Notes: generated by a model not told the origin, from the sequence alone. Positions 17,109-28,804 are shown, numbered from the stretch's first letter. The stretch: DNA of 64,000 bases from an uncultured beta proteobacterium (GCA_903876735.1 CAIRAW010000006.1:1-64000); one strand, 5' to 3'. Numbers and translations are program-made.

Positions 17109-18167
17109 ATGGCATACATCGAACTCAAGCAGGTCAGCAAGCGTTTCGGCCAGGTTACGGCGGTGGACCGGCTCGACCTGCAGATCGCCAAGGGCGAATG
17201 TGTGGCCATGCTGGGCCCGTCCGGTTGCGGCAAGACCACCACGCTGCGCATGGTGGCGGGCTTTGATGATCTGGATGACGGCGAGATCCGCGTCGGCGAG
17301 CGGCTGCTCTCGTCCAAGCGTGAAAAGTACTACCTGCCGCCCGAGCAGCGCAATTTCGGCATGGTGTTTCAGGCCTTCGCGGTCTGGCCGCACCTCTCGG
17401 TGTTCGAGAACGTTGCATTCCCGCTGCGGGTGCGCAAACTGCCCAAAGCCGAGATCATGGCGCGCACCGAAGAGGCCCTGCGCCACACGAACCTGCTCTC
17501 GGCCGCCAGTTCAAGCCCAGACGATTTGTCTGGCGGTGGCAAACAGCGCGTGGCGCTGGCACGCGCCCTGGCGATCCGGCCCGACGTGATGCTGCTCGAC
17601 GAGCCCTTGTCCAGCCTGGATCCGCACTTGCGCGAGGAAATGCGCTTCGAGATAAAGGACCTGCAGCGCAAGTTTGGTTTTGCCATTCTGTACGTTACGC
17701 ACGACCAGTCCGAGGCCATGGCCTTGTCGGACCGGATTCTGGTCATGCGCGCCGGCGTGGTGCAGCAGATCGGTACGCCGCTGGAGGTTTACGGCGCGCC
17801 CGCCAACCGCTTTGTTTTCGAGTTCATCGGCCTTTCCTGCTTTCTGCAGACCGGACTGTCTCCGTCGGGCATGCAGGTGGACGGTGTTTCCTGCGAATGG
17901 CCCATGGGGGTGGCTGCGCCGGCAGAACTGCAGGCCGCCGGTGTGGGCCTGCTCGCGGCGCGCCCGACCGAGATTGATTTTGTCGGCGAGGGCGGTGTGC
18001 GCGGGGTGGTTGTGCGCAAGGCTTATCTGGGTGAAATCATCGACTATCTGGTGCGCGTTGGCAGCAGTGAGATCCGGGTGCAAAAGACGCGGCGCGCAAA
18101 TGGACCGGCGCTTGGCGAGGCCTGCGGCCTGCGCTTTGTGCGGCCGCACTGGTATCCGCTGGATTGA
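17109..18167 (+). CDS. ABC importer ATPase, second copy with LSGGG signature
   Basis: The 352-residue ATPase is related to the one at 14317. It has Walker A GPSGCGKTT, Q-loop VFQAFAVWPHLSVFEN, Walker B VMLLDEPLSSLD and switch His in YVTHDQSEAMALSDR, plus a TOBE-like C-terminus. The signature loop reads LSGGGKQRVALARAL, so the usual Gln after LSGG is Gly. That position contacts ATP across the dimer interface and tolerates some change, but the substitution is notable when the paired ATPase keeps LSGGQ. If both subunits assemble, one ATP site would be atypical. It is the last gene of the operon. Confidence 0.88.
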   Translation: MAYIELKQVSKRFGQVTAVDRLDLQIAKGECVAMLGPSGCGKTTTLRMVAGFDDLDDGEIRVGERLLSSKREKYYLPPEQRNFGMVFQAFAVWPHLSVFENVAFPLRVRKLPKAEIMARTEEALRHTNLLSAASSSPDDLSGGGKQRVALARALAIRPDVMLLDEPLSSLDPHLREEMRFEIKDLQRKFGFAILYVTHDQSEAMALSDRILVMRAGVVQQIGTPLEVYGAPANRFVFEFIGLSCFLQTGLSPSGMQVDGVSCEWPMGVAAPAELQAAGVGLLAARPTEIDFVGEGGVRGVVVRKAYLGEIIDYLVRVGSSEIRVQKTRRANGPALGEACGLRFVRPHWYPLD

Positions 18168-18275
18168 GAAGGCGTGGGTGTCACGCTTGCATCCGATCGG
18201 CTAATCAAGGGTTCAAGCGCTTAATGCGAGGGTAAACCCATGGCGCGGCGCCAAAAAGTGCATTCACCCCTTCGC

Positions 18276-18281
18276 TACAAT
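18276..18281 (+). promoter_or_regulatory. Possible -10 element upstream of livH
   Basis: TACAAT lies 144 bases before livH in a 257-base gap between two ABC operons. No good -35 hexamer is seen at the proper distance. It is listed because the gap must hold the liv promoter and this is the best -10 match that I see. Confidence 0.25.
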
Positions 18282-18424
18282 CGCGGGCACCTGACTGCCC
18301 TTGCGCGTACCTCGGTCTCTGCACTGGCAGGTTTATTGCTAGATAACTGTTAGAAATTACACGGCGGCGCCGCTTGTCAGCACACGGCTGATTCCCGGGC
18401 GGTGGTCAAAAATCGGAGAAGTTT

Positions 18425-19354
18425 ATGGATACCTTCATACAGCAGATCATCAATGGTCTGGTGTTGGGCAGCATGTATGCCCTGGTAGCACTGGGCTACA
18501 CCATGGTCTACGGCATCATCGGCCTGATCAACTTCGCCCACGGCGAAGTTCTGATGGTTGGCGCCCTGACCAGTTGGACCATCATCGGCTTGATGAAGGA
18601 GGCGATGCCGGGTGCACCAGGCTGGCTCATTCTGCTGATTTCCCTGATCATTGCCTGCGTCGTGGCCGGCATTCTCAATCTCATCATTGAAAAGGTGGCC
18701 TACCGGCCCCTGCGCAACAGCCCAAAACTTGCGCCCCTGATCACCGCCATCGGCATGTCGCTGCTGCTGCAGACCCTGGCCATGATCATCTGGAAGCCCA
18801 ATTACAAGCCATATCCCACGCTGCTGCCCAATGTCCCGTTTGACATTGGCGGAGCGGTCATCACGCCAACGCAAGTGCTGATCCTTGGCATGACGGCGGT
18901 GTCGCTGGCAGTGCTGATGTGGCTGGTCAATTACACCAAACTGGGTCGCGCCATGCGCGCCACGGCCGAAAACCCGCGCGTGGCGGCGCTGATGGGCGTC
19001 AAGCCCGACGTGGTGATTTCGGCCACCTTTCTGATTGGCGCCGTGCTGGCGGCCATTGCCGGCGTGATGTGGGCGGCCAACTATGGCACGGTGCAGCACA
19101 GCATGGGCTTTCTGCCGGGGCTGAAAGCCTTTACGGCGGCAGTGTTTGGCGGTATCGGCAACCTGGCCGGCGCCGTGGTTGGCGGCATCCTGCTGGGCCT
19201 GATCGAATCGCTGGGCGCGGGCTACATCGGTCCGCTGACCGGTGGCGTGCTGGGCAGTCATTATTCGGACATTTTTGCCTTTATTGTGCTGATCATCGTG
19301 CTGACGCTGCGACCCTCGGGGCTGCTGGGCGAGCGGGTGGCGGATCGCGCCTAG
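18425..19354 (+). CDS. livH: Branched-chain amino acid ABC permease LivH
   Basis: The 309-residue inner-membrane permease has the LivH start (IQQIINGLVLGSMYALVALGYTMVYGIIGLINFAHGEVLMVGAL) and eight or so hydrophobic segments. It also has the conserved GRAMRATAENPRVAALMGV cytoplasmic loop and GIGNLAGAVVGGILLGLIESLG near the C-terminus. It forms the channel with LivM for uptake of leucine, isoleucine and valine. A GGAG site precedes the ATG. It opens the livH-livM-livG-livF operon, which contains no livJ/livK binding-protein gene, so the binding protein must be encoded elsewhere. Confidence 0.93.
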   Translation: MDTFIQQIINGLVLGSMYALVALGYTMVYGIIGLINFAHGEVLMVGALTSWTIIGLMKEAMPGAPGWLILLISLIIACVVAGILNLIIEKVAYRPLRNSPKLAPLITAIGMSLLLQTLAMIIWKPNYKPYPTLLPNVPFDIGGAVITPTQVLILGMTAVSLAVLMWLVNYTKLGRAMRATAENPRVAALMGVKPDVVISATFLIGAVLAAIAGVMWAANYGTVQHSMGFLPGLKAFTAAVFGGIGNLAGAVVGGILLGLIESLGAGYIGPLTGGVLGSHYSDIFAFIVLIIVLTLRPSGLLGERVADRA

Positions 19355-19376
19355 GCCGAACTGATTAAGGAATCTC

Positions 19377-20459
19377 ATGAAACAACAACAGAAAATCATT
19401 GTCTTCCTGTTGGCAGCGGTCGCCCTGCTGGTGTTGCCGCTGGTGCTGCAGGGTTTCGGCAACGCCTGGGTCCGCATTGCCGATATGGCACTGCTCTACG
19501 TCCTGCTGTCGCTCGGTTTGAACATCGTGGTTGGCTACGCCGGTTTGCTGGACCTGGGCTATGTCGCCTTCTTTGCCATCGGCGCCTACATGTACGGCCT
19601 GCTGGCGTCCCCGCATCTGACCGAGACCTTCGCGTTTTTCACCTCGATGTTTCCCGACGGCATGCACACGCCGCTGTGGATCGTGGTGCCCGCAGCAGCG
19701 GGTCTGGCCGGCCTCTTTGGCGTCTTGCTGGGCGCACCGACGCTGCGACTGCGCGGCGACTACCTGGCGATCGTGACGCTGGGCTTTGGCGAAATCATCC
19801 GCGTTTTCATGAACAACCTGGACCATCCGGTCAATATCACCAATGGTCCCAAGGGCCTGGGGCAGATTGATTCCCTGAGTTTCTTCGGCCTGAACCTGGG
19901 CAAGACCGTGACCGTGGCCGGCTTCGATGTTGCCTCGGTTTCGCTGTACTACTATCTGTTTCTGGGTCTTGTGCTGTTCAGCGTGCTGATCTCGCACCGC
20001 CTCGAGTTCTCCCGCGTTGGTCGTGCCTGGATGGCAATTCGTGAAGACGAGATTGCGGCCAAGGCCATGGGCATCAATACCCGCAACCTCAAACTGTTGG
20101 CCTTCGGCATGGGCGCCACCTTCGGCGGTGTGTCGGGCGCCATGTTTGCGTCCTTTCAGGGATTCATCTCGCCCGAGTCCTTCAGCCTGATGGAGTCGAT
20201 CATGATCGTGGCCATGGTGGTGCTCGGTGGCATCGGCCATCTGCCCGGCGTCATCCTGGGTGCCGTGCTGCTGTCGGCCCTGCCTGAGGTGCTGCGCTAT
20301 GTGGCGGGCCCCTTGCAGTCGATGACCGACGGCCGGCTGGACGCCTCGATCCTGCGCCAACTGCTGATTGCGCTGGCCATGATCTCCATCATGCTGTCGC
20401 GCCCGCGCGGTTTGTGGCCTTCGCCCGACCACGGCAAGTCCTTGCAGAACGTGAAATAG
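19377..20459 (+). CDS. livM: Branched-chain amino acid ABC permease LivM
   Basis: The 360-residue multi-spanning protein contains the LivM-typical segments ALLYVLLSLGLNIVVGYAGLLDLGYVAFFAIGAY, APTLRLRGDYLAIVTLGFGEIIR and GRAWMAIREDEIAAKAMGIN. It also has GGIGHLPGVILGAVLLSALPE, and ends with a short basic tail. It pairs with LivH 22 bases upstream. A cleaner AAGGA ribosome site lies before the ATG. The 69-base gap to livG is the longest in the operon. Confidence 0.93.
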   Translation: MKQQQKIIVFLLAAVALLVLPLVLQGFGNAWVRIADMALLYVLLSLGLNIVVGYAGLLDLGYVAFFAIGAYMYGLLASPHLTETFAFFTSMFPDGMHTPLWIVVPAAAGLAGLFGVLLGAPTLRLRGDYLAIVTLGFGEIIRVFMNNLDHPVNITNGPKGLGQIDSLSFFGLNLGKTVTVAGFDVASVSLYYYLFLGLVLFSVLISHRLEFSRVGRAWMAIREDEIAAKAMGINTRNLKLLAFGMGATFGGVSGAMFASFQGFISPESFSLMESIMIVAMVVLGGIGHLPGVILGAVLLSALPEVLRYVAGPLQSMTDGRLDASILRQLLIALAMISIMLSRPRGLWPSPDHGKSLQNVK

Positions 20460-20528
20460 ATTTTTTGTGGGACAGACCGTGCTGATGCACAACGAACCAG
20501 CTCTGTCCCCAACTGATGAAAGAAGACC

Positions 20529-21299
20529 ATGACAGACACTGTTCTCAAAGTTGCCGGCGTCTCCAAACGCTTCGGTGGCCTGCAGGCGCTGAGCGATGTG
20601 GGCATCACGATCAAGCGCGGCCAGGTCTATGGCCTGATTGGCCCCAACGGTGCCGGCAAGACCACCTTCTTCAATGTGCTCACCGGCCTCTATACGCCTG
20701 ACAGCGGCAGCTTTGAGCTGGCCGACAAGACCTACCAGCCGACCGCCGTGCACGAGGTGGCCAAGGCCGGCATTGCGCGTACCTTCCAGAACATCCGGCT
20801 TTTTGCCGAGATGACGGCGCTCGAAAATGTCATGGTGGGGCGTCATATCCGCACCCACTCGGGCTTGATCGGCGCCATTTTCCGCACACCGGGCTTCAAG
20901 GCGGAAGAACTGGCCATTGCGACGCGGGCGCAGGAGTTGCTCGAGTATGTGGGCATTGGCCGCTTTGCAGACTACAAGGCGCGTACCCTGAGCTACGGTG
21001 ACCAGCGCCGGCTGGAGATTGCCCGCGCGCTGGCAACCGACCCGCAACTGATTGCCCTCGACGAGCCAGCTGCGGGTATGAACGCCACTGAAAAAGTCAT
21101 GCTGCGCGAACTGATAGACAAGATCCGCAACGACAACCGCACGATTTTGCTGATCGAGCACGACGTCAAGCTGGTCATGGGTTTGTGCGACCGCGTCACC
21201 GTGCTCGACTACGGCAAGCAGATCGCCGAAGGAACGCCGGCTGACGTGCAGAAAAATGACAAGGTGATCGAGGCCTATCTGGGCACCAGCGGGCACTGA
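20529..21299 (+). CDS. livG: Branched-chain amino acid ABC ATPase LivG
   Basis: The 256-residue ATPase has Walker A GPNGAGKTT, the LivG-type insertion after the Q-loop (RTFQNIRLFAEMTALENVMVGRHIRTHSGLIGAIFRTPGF) and signature LSYGDQRRLEIARALAT. Walker B is LIALDEPAAGMNATE, with switch His in LLIEHDVKLVMGLCDRV. LivG couples ATP hydrolysis to transport through LivHM. The LSYGDQRR variant signature is normal for this family. LivF follows 29 bases later. Confidence 0.93.
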   Translation: MTDTVLKVAGVSKRFGGLQALSDVGITIKRGQVYGLIGPNGAGKTTFFNVLTGLYTPDSGSFELADKTYQPTAVHEVAKAGIARTFQNIRLFAEMTALENVMVGRHIRTHSGLIGAIFRTPGFKAEELAIATRAQELLEYVGIGRFADYKARTLSYGDQRRLEIARALATDPQLIALDEPAAGMNATEKVMLRELIDKIRNDNRTILLIEHDVKLVMGLCDRVTVLDYGKQIAEGTPADVQKNDKVIEAYLGTSGH

Positions 21300-21328
21300 G
21301 CCGCGCAACGATCTGACAAGGAAAAAAG

Positions 21329-22042
21329 ATGACTATTCTTCTCAAAGTGACGGGTCTCAAAGTCGCTTACGGCGGTATCCAGGCGGTCAAGGGGGTTGAT
21401 TTCGAGGTGCGCGAAGGCGAACTGGTGTCGCTGATCGGCTCCAATGGCGCTGGCAAGACCACGACCATGAAAGCCATCACCGGCATCCTGCCGATCAATG
21501 ACGGCGACATTGAGTACATGGGCAAGAGCATCCGTGGCCAGGGTCCCTGGGACCTGGTTGCGCAGGGCCTGGCCATGGTGCCTGAAGGCCGCGGCGTTTT
21601 TGCCCGCATGACGATCGTTGAAAACCTGCAGATGGGCGCCTACATCCGCCACGACAAGGCCGACATCCTGGCCGACATTGACAAGGTCTTCACCATTTTT
21701 CCGCGCCTCAAGGAGCGCGCCGACCAGTTGGCCGGCACCTTGTCGGGCGGTGAGCAGCAGATGCTGGCGATGGGCCGCGGCCTGATGAGCCGGCCAAAGG
21801 TCCTGCTGCTCGATGAGCCCTCCATGGGCCTGTCGCCCCTCATGGTGGACAAGATCTTCGAAGTCGTGCGTGATGTCTCGGCGCAGGGCGTGACCGTGCT
21901 GCTGGTGGAGCAGAACGCGAGCCGGGCCCTCGGTATTGCCGACCGTGGCTATGTCATGGAGTCGGGCCTGATCACCATGTCGGGCGATGCCAAGGAAATG
22001 CTCAGCGACCCCAAGGTGCGCGCCGCTTACCTGGGGGAGTGA
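21329..22042 (+). CDS. livF: Branched-chain amino acid ABC ATPase LivF
   Basis: The 237-residue ATPase has Walker A GSNGAGKTTTMKAITG, the motif VPEGRGVFARMTIVENL characteristic of LivF, signature LSGGEQQMLAMGRGLM and Walker B VLLLDEPSMGLSPLM. It ends with the typical GDAKEMLSDPKVRAAYLGE. It is the last gene of the liv operon. A Crp/Fnr-type regulator gene follows after 128 bases. Confidence 0.94.
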   Translation: MTILLKVTGLKVAYGGIQAVKGVDFEVREGELVSLIGSNGAGKTTTMKAITGILPINDGDIEYMGKSIRGQGPWDLVAQGLAMVPEGRGVFARMTIVENLQMGAYIRHDKADILADIDKVFTIFPRLKERADQLAGTLSGGEQQMLAMGRGLMSRPKVLLLDEPSMGLSPLMVDKIFEVVRDVSAQGVTVLLVEQNASRALGIADRGYVMESGLITMSGDAKEMLSDPKVRAAYLGE

Positions 22043-22121
22043 TTCAGGCTGGGCCCGATCCTCACTCATGTCAATGATTTTCGTTTTGTGATGGACTTGT
22101 GAGGCGTTTACTCAAGATTGT

Positions 22122-22135
22122 TTGATTTCGCTCAA
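22122..22135 (+). promoter_or_regulatory. FNR-like box upstream of the Crp/Fnr-type regulator gene
   Basis: The sequence TTGATTTCGCTCAA matches TTGAT-N4-ATCAA at nine of ten specified positions. It lies 36 bases before the start codon at 22171. The encoded regulator has an ETLSR recognition helix, the FNR-type specificity, so autoregulation is plausible. A site this close to the start codon would more likely repress than activate, depending on where transcription starts. Confidence 0.5.
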
Positions 22136-22170
22136 GGTCCGGGACATGCAAGCGCGGCAAAGTCGGGCCC

Positions 22171-22794
22171 ATGCTACTTGCTGAAACCATTGACCATCTT
22201 GCAGACCGACAGGTGCAGGCGCGCGGTTCGCGTCTGCTGAGCCGCACGCTTGTCTCGCCATCGGTCAGTTACCTGGAGTCGGGTCGGATCGCCCTGGGCC
22301 TGATGGAAGGTGACGTCATGGAGCACCAGTTGGGTGTCGTGGAAGGTCCGTGCTGGCTGGAGGCGTCGTCGGCCGTGCTGGGTCTGCCCCATGCGGTGGA
22401 CGGATTTGCCGAAACCGAAGTGGTTCTGCGCAGCGTGCCGCTAACCGAGTTTCGCCGCGCCCTGGCTGACATGCCGGAGTCGGCCCAGGCCGTGCTGCAT
22501 GATGTGGCGCTGGCGCACCGCCAGCAAACCGAATTTGCCGTCAGTCGCCTGGCCAAAGACGCCGAGGCGCGTTGCGCCGAGTGGCTGCTGCGCCACGCCC
22601 AGACCGGTGACAAGGGCGCGATGGCGGTCCAGTTGCAGCAGCGCAAGCGCTCGATTGCGGCTCAGCTTGGCATTGCACCCGAGACCCTGTCGCGCGTTTT
22701 GCGCCACTTGCGCGAACGCAGCCTGATCAGCGGCTCTGGTCGCATGCTCAAGGTGGATGACCCCGGTGGCCTGCGCCTGCTCGCCGGCGTTTAA
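22171..22794 (+). CDS. Short Crp/Fnr-family transcription regulator without iron-sulfur cysteines
   Basis: The 207-residue protein has a degenerate cNMP-binding beta-roll region (about residues 20-100), a long dimerisation helix and a C-terminal helix-turn-helix. The recognition segment is SIAAQLGIAPETLSRVLRHL, with ETLSR at residues 171-175 as in FNR-type proteins. It has only two cysteines (in EGPCWLE and AEARCAEW) and no N-terminal cysteine cluster, so it cannot carry an FNR-type [4Fe-4S] sensor. No full cAMP-binding signature is seen. The ligand is unknown. It sits between livHMGF and the converging bkd operon and might control either. Confidence 0.82.
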   Translation: MLLAETIDHLADRQVQARGSRLLSRTLVSPSVSYLESGRIALGLMEGDVMEHQLGVVEGPCWLEASSAVLGLPHAVDGFAETEVVLRSVPLTEFRRALADMPESAQAVLHDVALAHRQQTEFAVSRLAKDAEARCAEWLLRHAQTGDKGAMAVQLQQRKRSIAAQLGIAPETLSRVLRHLRERSLISGSGRMLKVDDPGGLRLLAGV

Positions 22795-22810
22795 TCTTTC
22801 CCGCAGTTAT

Positions 22811-24208
22811 CTAAATATGAAGGGCGTGCCCGAGCGCACGTAGCGCGGCTTCCTGCACGGCTTCACCCAGTGTCGGGTGCGCGTGGATGGTGCTGGCCAC
22901 ATCTTCCAGACAAGCCCCCATTTCCAGTGAATGCGAGAAGGCAGTACTGAGTTCCGAAACGCCAACCCCCACCGCCTGCCAGCCGACGATCAAATGGTTA
23001 TCGCGCCGCGCCACCACGCGCACAAACCCGTCGCCGGCCTCGAGCGTCATGGCGCGTCCGTTGGCGGCGAACGGGAAACTGGCCTGGATGCAATCCAGAC
23101 CGGCCAGCGCTGCCTGATCTGGGGTCAATCCGGCCACCACGACTTCCGGGTCGGTAAAACAGACGGCGGCAATGGCGGCGGGCGCAAAGTGGCGCCGCTT
23201 GCCGGCGATGATCTCGGCCACCATCTCGCCCTGCGCCATGGCGCGGTGCGCCAGCATTGGCTCACCGGTGATATCGCCGATGGCCCAGACGTTGCGCATC
23301 GAACTGCGGCACTGGTCGTCAATCTTTACGGCACGGCCGTTCATGGCGAGCATCAGGCTCTCCAGACCAAAACCCTGGCTGCGCGGCGTGCGGCCAATCG
23401 CCACCAAAACCTGATCGGCCGGCAGTTCCGAGACATCGCCCTTGGCGTTGGTGACTTGCACGCCATCGCCAGCGGCGTTCAAGCCCTGGACCCGGCAACT
23501 GAGCTGCACCTGCACGCCGAGTTTGCGCAGCGAGGCCGTGACCGGCTTGACCAGTTCTTCGTCGTAGACCGGCAGGATGCGTTCCAACGCCTCAACCACC
23601 GTGACCTCGGCGCCGAGTTTGCGGTAGACGGTGCCGAGTTCGAGGCCGATGTAGCCCGCACCCACCACCACCAGGCGCTTTGGCAACACGGTCGGTGACA
23701 GGGCCTGCGTTGAGGAGATGACACGCCCGCCAAAGGGCAGACCGGGCAGGGTGATTTCGCTGGAACCCGTGGCCAGCAGCAGGTGTTCGCAAGCGATGCG
23801 CAGCGCTGCGCCATCTGCTGCCTGCACCTCGACCGTCTTGCCGTCGACGATGCGCGCCCAACCCTGGATGACGGTGACGCCGTTCTTTTTGAGCAGCGCG
23901 CCCACGCCTTGCGTCAGGCGGCGGACAATGCCGTCTTTCCAGCGCACGGTGTGCGCCAGATCGATGCGCGGCGCCTCAACCTTAATGCCCAGCGGCGATT
24001 GGCCGCTGTAGTGGGAGACCTTGTTAAAGGCCTCACTGGCGTGGATCAGGGCCTTGGACGGAATGCAGCCGATGTTCAGGCAGGTGCCGCCCAGGCGCTC
24101 GCCCTCAACCAGCGTGGTGGCAATGCCCAGTTGCGCGGCGCGGATGGCGGCCACATAGCCGCCAGGGCCGCCACCGATGATCAGCAGTCTGGTTTCTTGG
24201 GTTTGCAT
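22811..24208 (-). CDS. lpdV: Dihydrolipoyl dehydrogenase (E3) of the branched-chain 2-oxoacid dehydrogenase
   Basis: The 465-residue flavoprotein has the FAD motif [17 protein letters not shown], the redox-active disulfide CLNIGC in [22 protein letters not shown], the NAD motif [10 protein letters not shown] and the second FAD motif [26 protein letters not shown]. The C-terminal catalytic His-Glu pair lies in [17 protein letters not shown]. It reoxidises the dihydrolipoyl group of E2. It is the last gene of the bkd operon, 3 bases after E2, and is therefore most likely the dedicated LpdV-type subunit. It converges with the Crp/Fnr-type gene. Confidence 0.93.
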   Translation of the reverse strand: MQTQETRLLIIGGGPGGYVAAIRAAQLGIATTLVEGERLGGTCLNIGCIPSKALIHASEAFNKVSHYSGQSPLGIKVEAPRIDLAHTVRWKDGIVRRLTQGVGALLKKNGVTVIQGWARIVDGKTVEVQAADGAALRIACEHLLLATGSSEITLPGLPFGGRVISSTQALSPTVLPKRLVVVGAGYIGLELGTVYRKLGAEVTVVEALERILPVYDEELVKPVTASLRKLGVQVQLSCRVQGLNAAGDGVQVTNAKGDVSELPADQVLVAIGRTPRSQGFGLESLMLAMNGRAVKIDDQCRSSMRNVWAIGDITGEPMLAHRAMAQGEMVAEIIAGKRRHFAPAAIAAVCFTDPEVVVAGLTPDQAALAGLDCIQASFPFAANGRAMTLEAGDGFVRVVARRDNHLIVGWQAVGVGVSELSTAFSHSLEMGACLEDVASTIHAHPTLGEAVQEAALRALGHALHI

Positions 24209-24211
24209 GCG

Positions 24212-25512
24212 CTACTCCACAAACAGGGTGGCCGGGCATTCGAGGTAGCCGCGCAGCAACTGCACAAACTCGGCGCCGTGCATGCCGTCGACCACGCGGT
24301 GGTCGAAGGAGGATGACAGGTTCATCATGAGTCGCGCCACGACAGCGCCATTGCGGATCATGGGGCGCTCGACCATGCGGTTGACGCCGACGATGGCGAC
24401 CTCGGGGTGGTTGATCACCGGCGTGCTGACGATGCCGCCCAGGGCGCCCAGACTCGTGATGGTGATGGTCGAGCCGGTCAGTTCCTCGCGCGTCGCCTTG
24501 CCGCTGCGCGCCGCTTCGCTCAAGCGCAGCAGTTCGGCCGCACAGCCCCACAGGTCGCGCGTTTCGGCGTGGCGCATGACGGGCACCATGAGCCCGCCTT
24601 CGGTCTGTGTCGCCATGCCCAGATGCACGGCCTCATAGCGTGTCACCACGGCAGCATCGTCGTCGTAGCGGGCATTGACCTGCGGAAACTCGCGCACGGC
24701 CAGTACCACGGCGCGCACCAGAAAGGGCAGCAAGGTCAGGCGGCCGCGTTCCTTGGCGTGCTTGGTGTTCAGGCGCGTGCGCAGCGCTTCAAGTTCGGTC
24801 ACGTCGATTTCTTCGACGTAGGTGAAGTGCGGAATGCGGCGCTTGGCTTCCTGCATCTTCTGGGCAATCTTGCGCCGCAGGCCGATCACGGGGATGACGT
24901 CTTCGGCTGTGCGCTGTGCGTAGCGCTGGTCGGTTGTCCCTGCGCTGCTTGCCTGTCCGGCCCGGGCTGCGTAGGTGTCCAGGTCCTGCTGTGTGATGCG
25001 ACCTGCCATGCCGGTGCCGGCTACGAACTGCAACTCGATGCCGAGGTCCCAGGCCCGGCGGCGAACGGCAGGGGATGCAATCGGTTTCTCGCCGCTGGTG
25101 CGTGCGTGCACGGTGGCTGCGGCGGCTGCTGTTTTGCGCAGTGCTGGCGGCGGGGCTGATTTGGTTTGTGCTGCTTCGGCCGGTACGGGTTCCGGCGCTG
25201 CAGTTTGTGCAACTGCTTTGGTCGCGCTGACTGGCGCCGCTGCAACCGCTTTGGCCACTGGCGTTCCAGCGCCCTCAACTTCAATGTCAATGACGGCAGA
25301 GCCAACCGCCATCACCTGTCCCACCGCACCACCGAGCGCGAGCACTTTGCCGGCCACGGGTGACGGAATCTCGACGGTGGCCTTGTCGGTCATGACGTCG
25401 GCCAGGATCTGGTCTTCGCTGATCAAATCGCCAACCTTCACATGCCAGGCTACCAGTTCAACTTCTGCAATGCCTTCGCCGATGTCCGGCATCTTGATTG
25501 TGTGAATGCCCA

Positions 25513-25516
<4 letters not shown>
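24212..25516 (-). CDS. bkdB: Dihydrolipoyl transacylase (E2) of the branched-chain 2-oxoacid dehydrogenase
   Basis: The 434-residue protein has one lipoyl domain (lysine in VMTDKATVEIPSP) and an Ala/Pro-rich linker. A peripheral-subunit-binding domain (ASPAVRRRAWDLGIELQFV) and a catalytic CoA-acyltransferase domain ending in SSSFDHRVVDGMHGAEF complete it, the last supplying the HxxxDG active site. The start is ATG 25516 or 25513, overlapping the E1-beta stop in an ATGATG/TGA arrangement; the longer upstream extension is rejected. It forms the core of the complex that makes isobutyryl-, isovaleryl- and 2-methylbutyryl-CoA. Confidence 0.92.
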
Positions 25517-27803
<2,287 letters not shown>

Positions 27804-27937
27804 TCAGATTCTCGGGGCTCGGCGCAATGTGTGACGGGTAGCCCCGCATTGACCGGACAATGCAGCAGGGGCAACGGGATCACCGCATTCCTTGCGCGCG
27901 CTGTCTAGCATAACGGATTTTGGCCGCGCTACTGAAC

Positions 27938-28804
27938 TCAGCCCAGTTCGAAACTGGTGATGCCGTAGCTGCGCCCCAGCGCCAGGTCCGGCGTGGCGCC
28001 GGTGTACATGCGCGCCGTCTCGAAGACCCGGACCATGCCACGCGCTTCGGCCAGGGCAAGGGCCGCCGGGTTGCATTCGGGCACGTCAAGGAAGACCGGC
28101 GCATCAGCCGGGAGTTGCGCCCCCAGCGCGTCGAGCAGCGCGGTCGCACCCTGCGCGCTGTCGGCGAACAGGGGGCCGATCTTGTGCCCGCTGCGGCAGG
28201 CCCGGCGCACGCCGTAGCCGAGCAGGCCGTGGCGGTCCAGCAGCCCGAGCGCCAGCGTTTGCGGCTGTGCGATCCAGCGTTGCAGAAACTCGGCGCGCGC
28301 CGCTGGAAAGAAAGCGCGGTCGTAGGCCAGCAGCGCGTCGAATGGCAGGCTCGCCAGCGGCACCAGGCGCGTGCCTGCGGGCAGGGCGCTGCCGTGGCTC
28401 AGGGCGGCGCCCGTGCCCTGGTAGCGCACATTGCGGTGTGTCAGTTGAAAGCCGCTGCGCTGGTAGTTGTCCTGCTGCGCCAGCACGCCGTCGAGTCCGA
28501 TGTTGCGTCCGGCCAGACGCTTCATCGCCGCCTGCCAGAGCTGCCAGCCGTAGCCCTGGCCACGCCAGACCGGTTTGACGATGTAAAAGCCGATGAAGCC
28601 GAAGGATTCGCCATAACGGATGGCCGAGATCACGGCCACCGCCGCATCATCGAGCAGACCGATCAGCAACCCGGCAGGATCGGCGGCGTAGAAGGGCGCG
28701 GCGTCGAAGCAGCCGGGGTTCCAGCCCTCGGCTGCGGCCCAGTCCAGCGCCAGATCAAACTCGGCGCGGGTCATGGCGCGGATGGTCAAGACAGGTGTTG
28801 TCAT
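27938..28804 (-). CDS. GNAT family acetyltransferase with two tandem regions
   Basis: The 288-residue protein starts at ATG 28804 after AGGAAAG. The N-terminal half is a GNAT domain (TIRAMTRAEFDLALDWAAAEGWNPG; IGFYIVKPVWRGQGYGWQLWQAAM, containing the acetyl-CoA motif). The C-terminal half (DALLAYDRAFFPAARAEFLQRWI and onward) resembles the second domain of YitH-type acetyltransferases. The substrate is unknown. The gene sits 22 bases downstream of the iminopeptidase-like gene on the same strand and so belongs to the same minus-strand run. Confidence 0.82.
   Translation of the reverse strand: MTTPVLTIRAMTRAEFDLALDWAAAEGWNPGCFDAAPFYAADPAGLLIGLLDDAAVAVISAIRYGESFGFIGFYIVKPVWRGQGYGWQLWQAAMKRLAGRNIGLDGVLAQQDNYQRSGFQLTHRNVRYQGTGAALSHGSALPAGTRLVPLASLPFDALLAYDRAFFPAARAEFLQRWIAQPQTLALGLLDRHGLLGYGVRRACRSGHKIGPLFADSAQGATALLDALGAQLPADAPVFLDVPECNPAALALAEARGMVRVFETARMYTGATPDLALGRSYGITSFELG

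Noticed and set aside
16029-17486. 485-codon open frame on the minus strand across the permease and second ATPase genes
   Set aside because: The product is rich in Arg, Gln, His and Asp, as expected for the reverse of GC-rich membrane-protein codons, and has no family features.
13310-18167. Naming the operon as ferric iron uptake (fbpABC)
   Set aside because: The binding protein lacks a visible iron-ligating Tyr pair, and no Fur-like box was recognised upstream.
19365-21308. 647-codon minus-strand frame over livM and livG
   Set aside because: It covers conserved genes on the other strand and shows only antisense-type composition.
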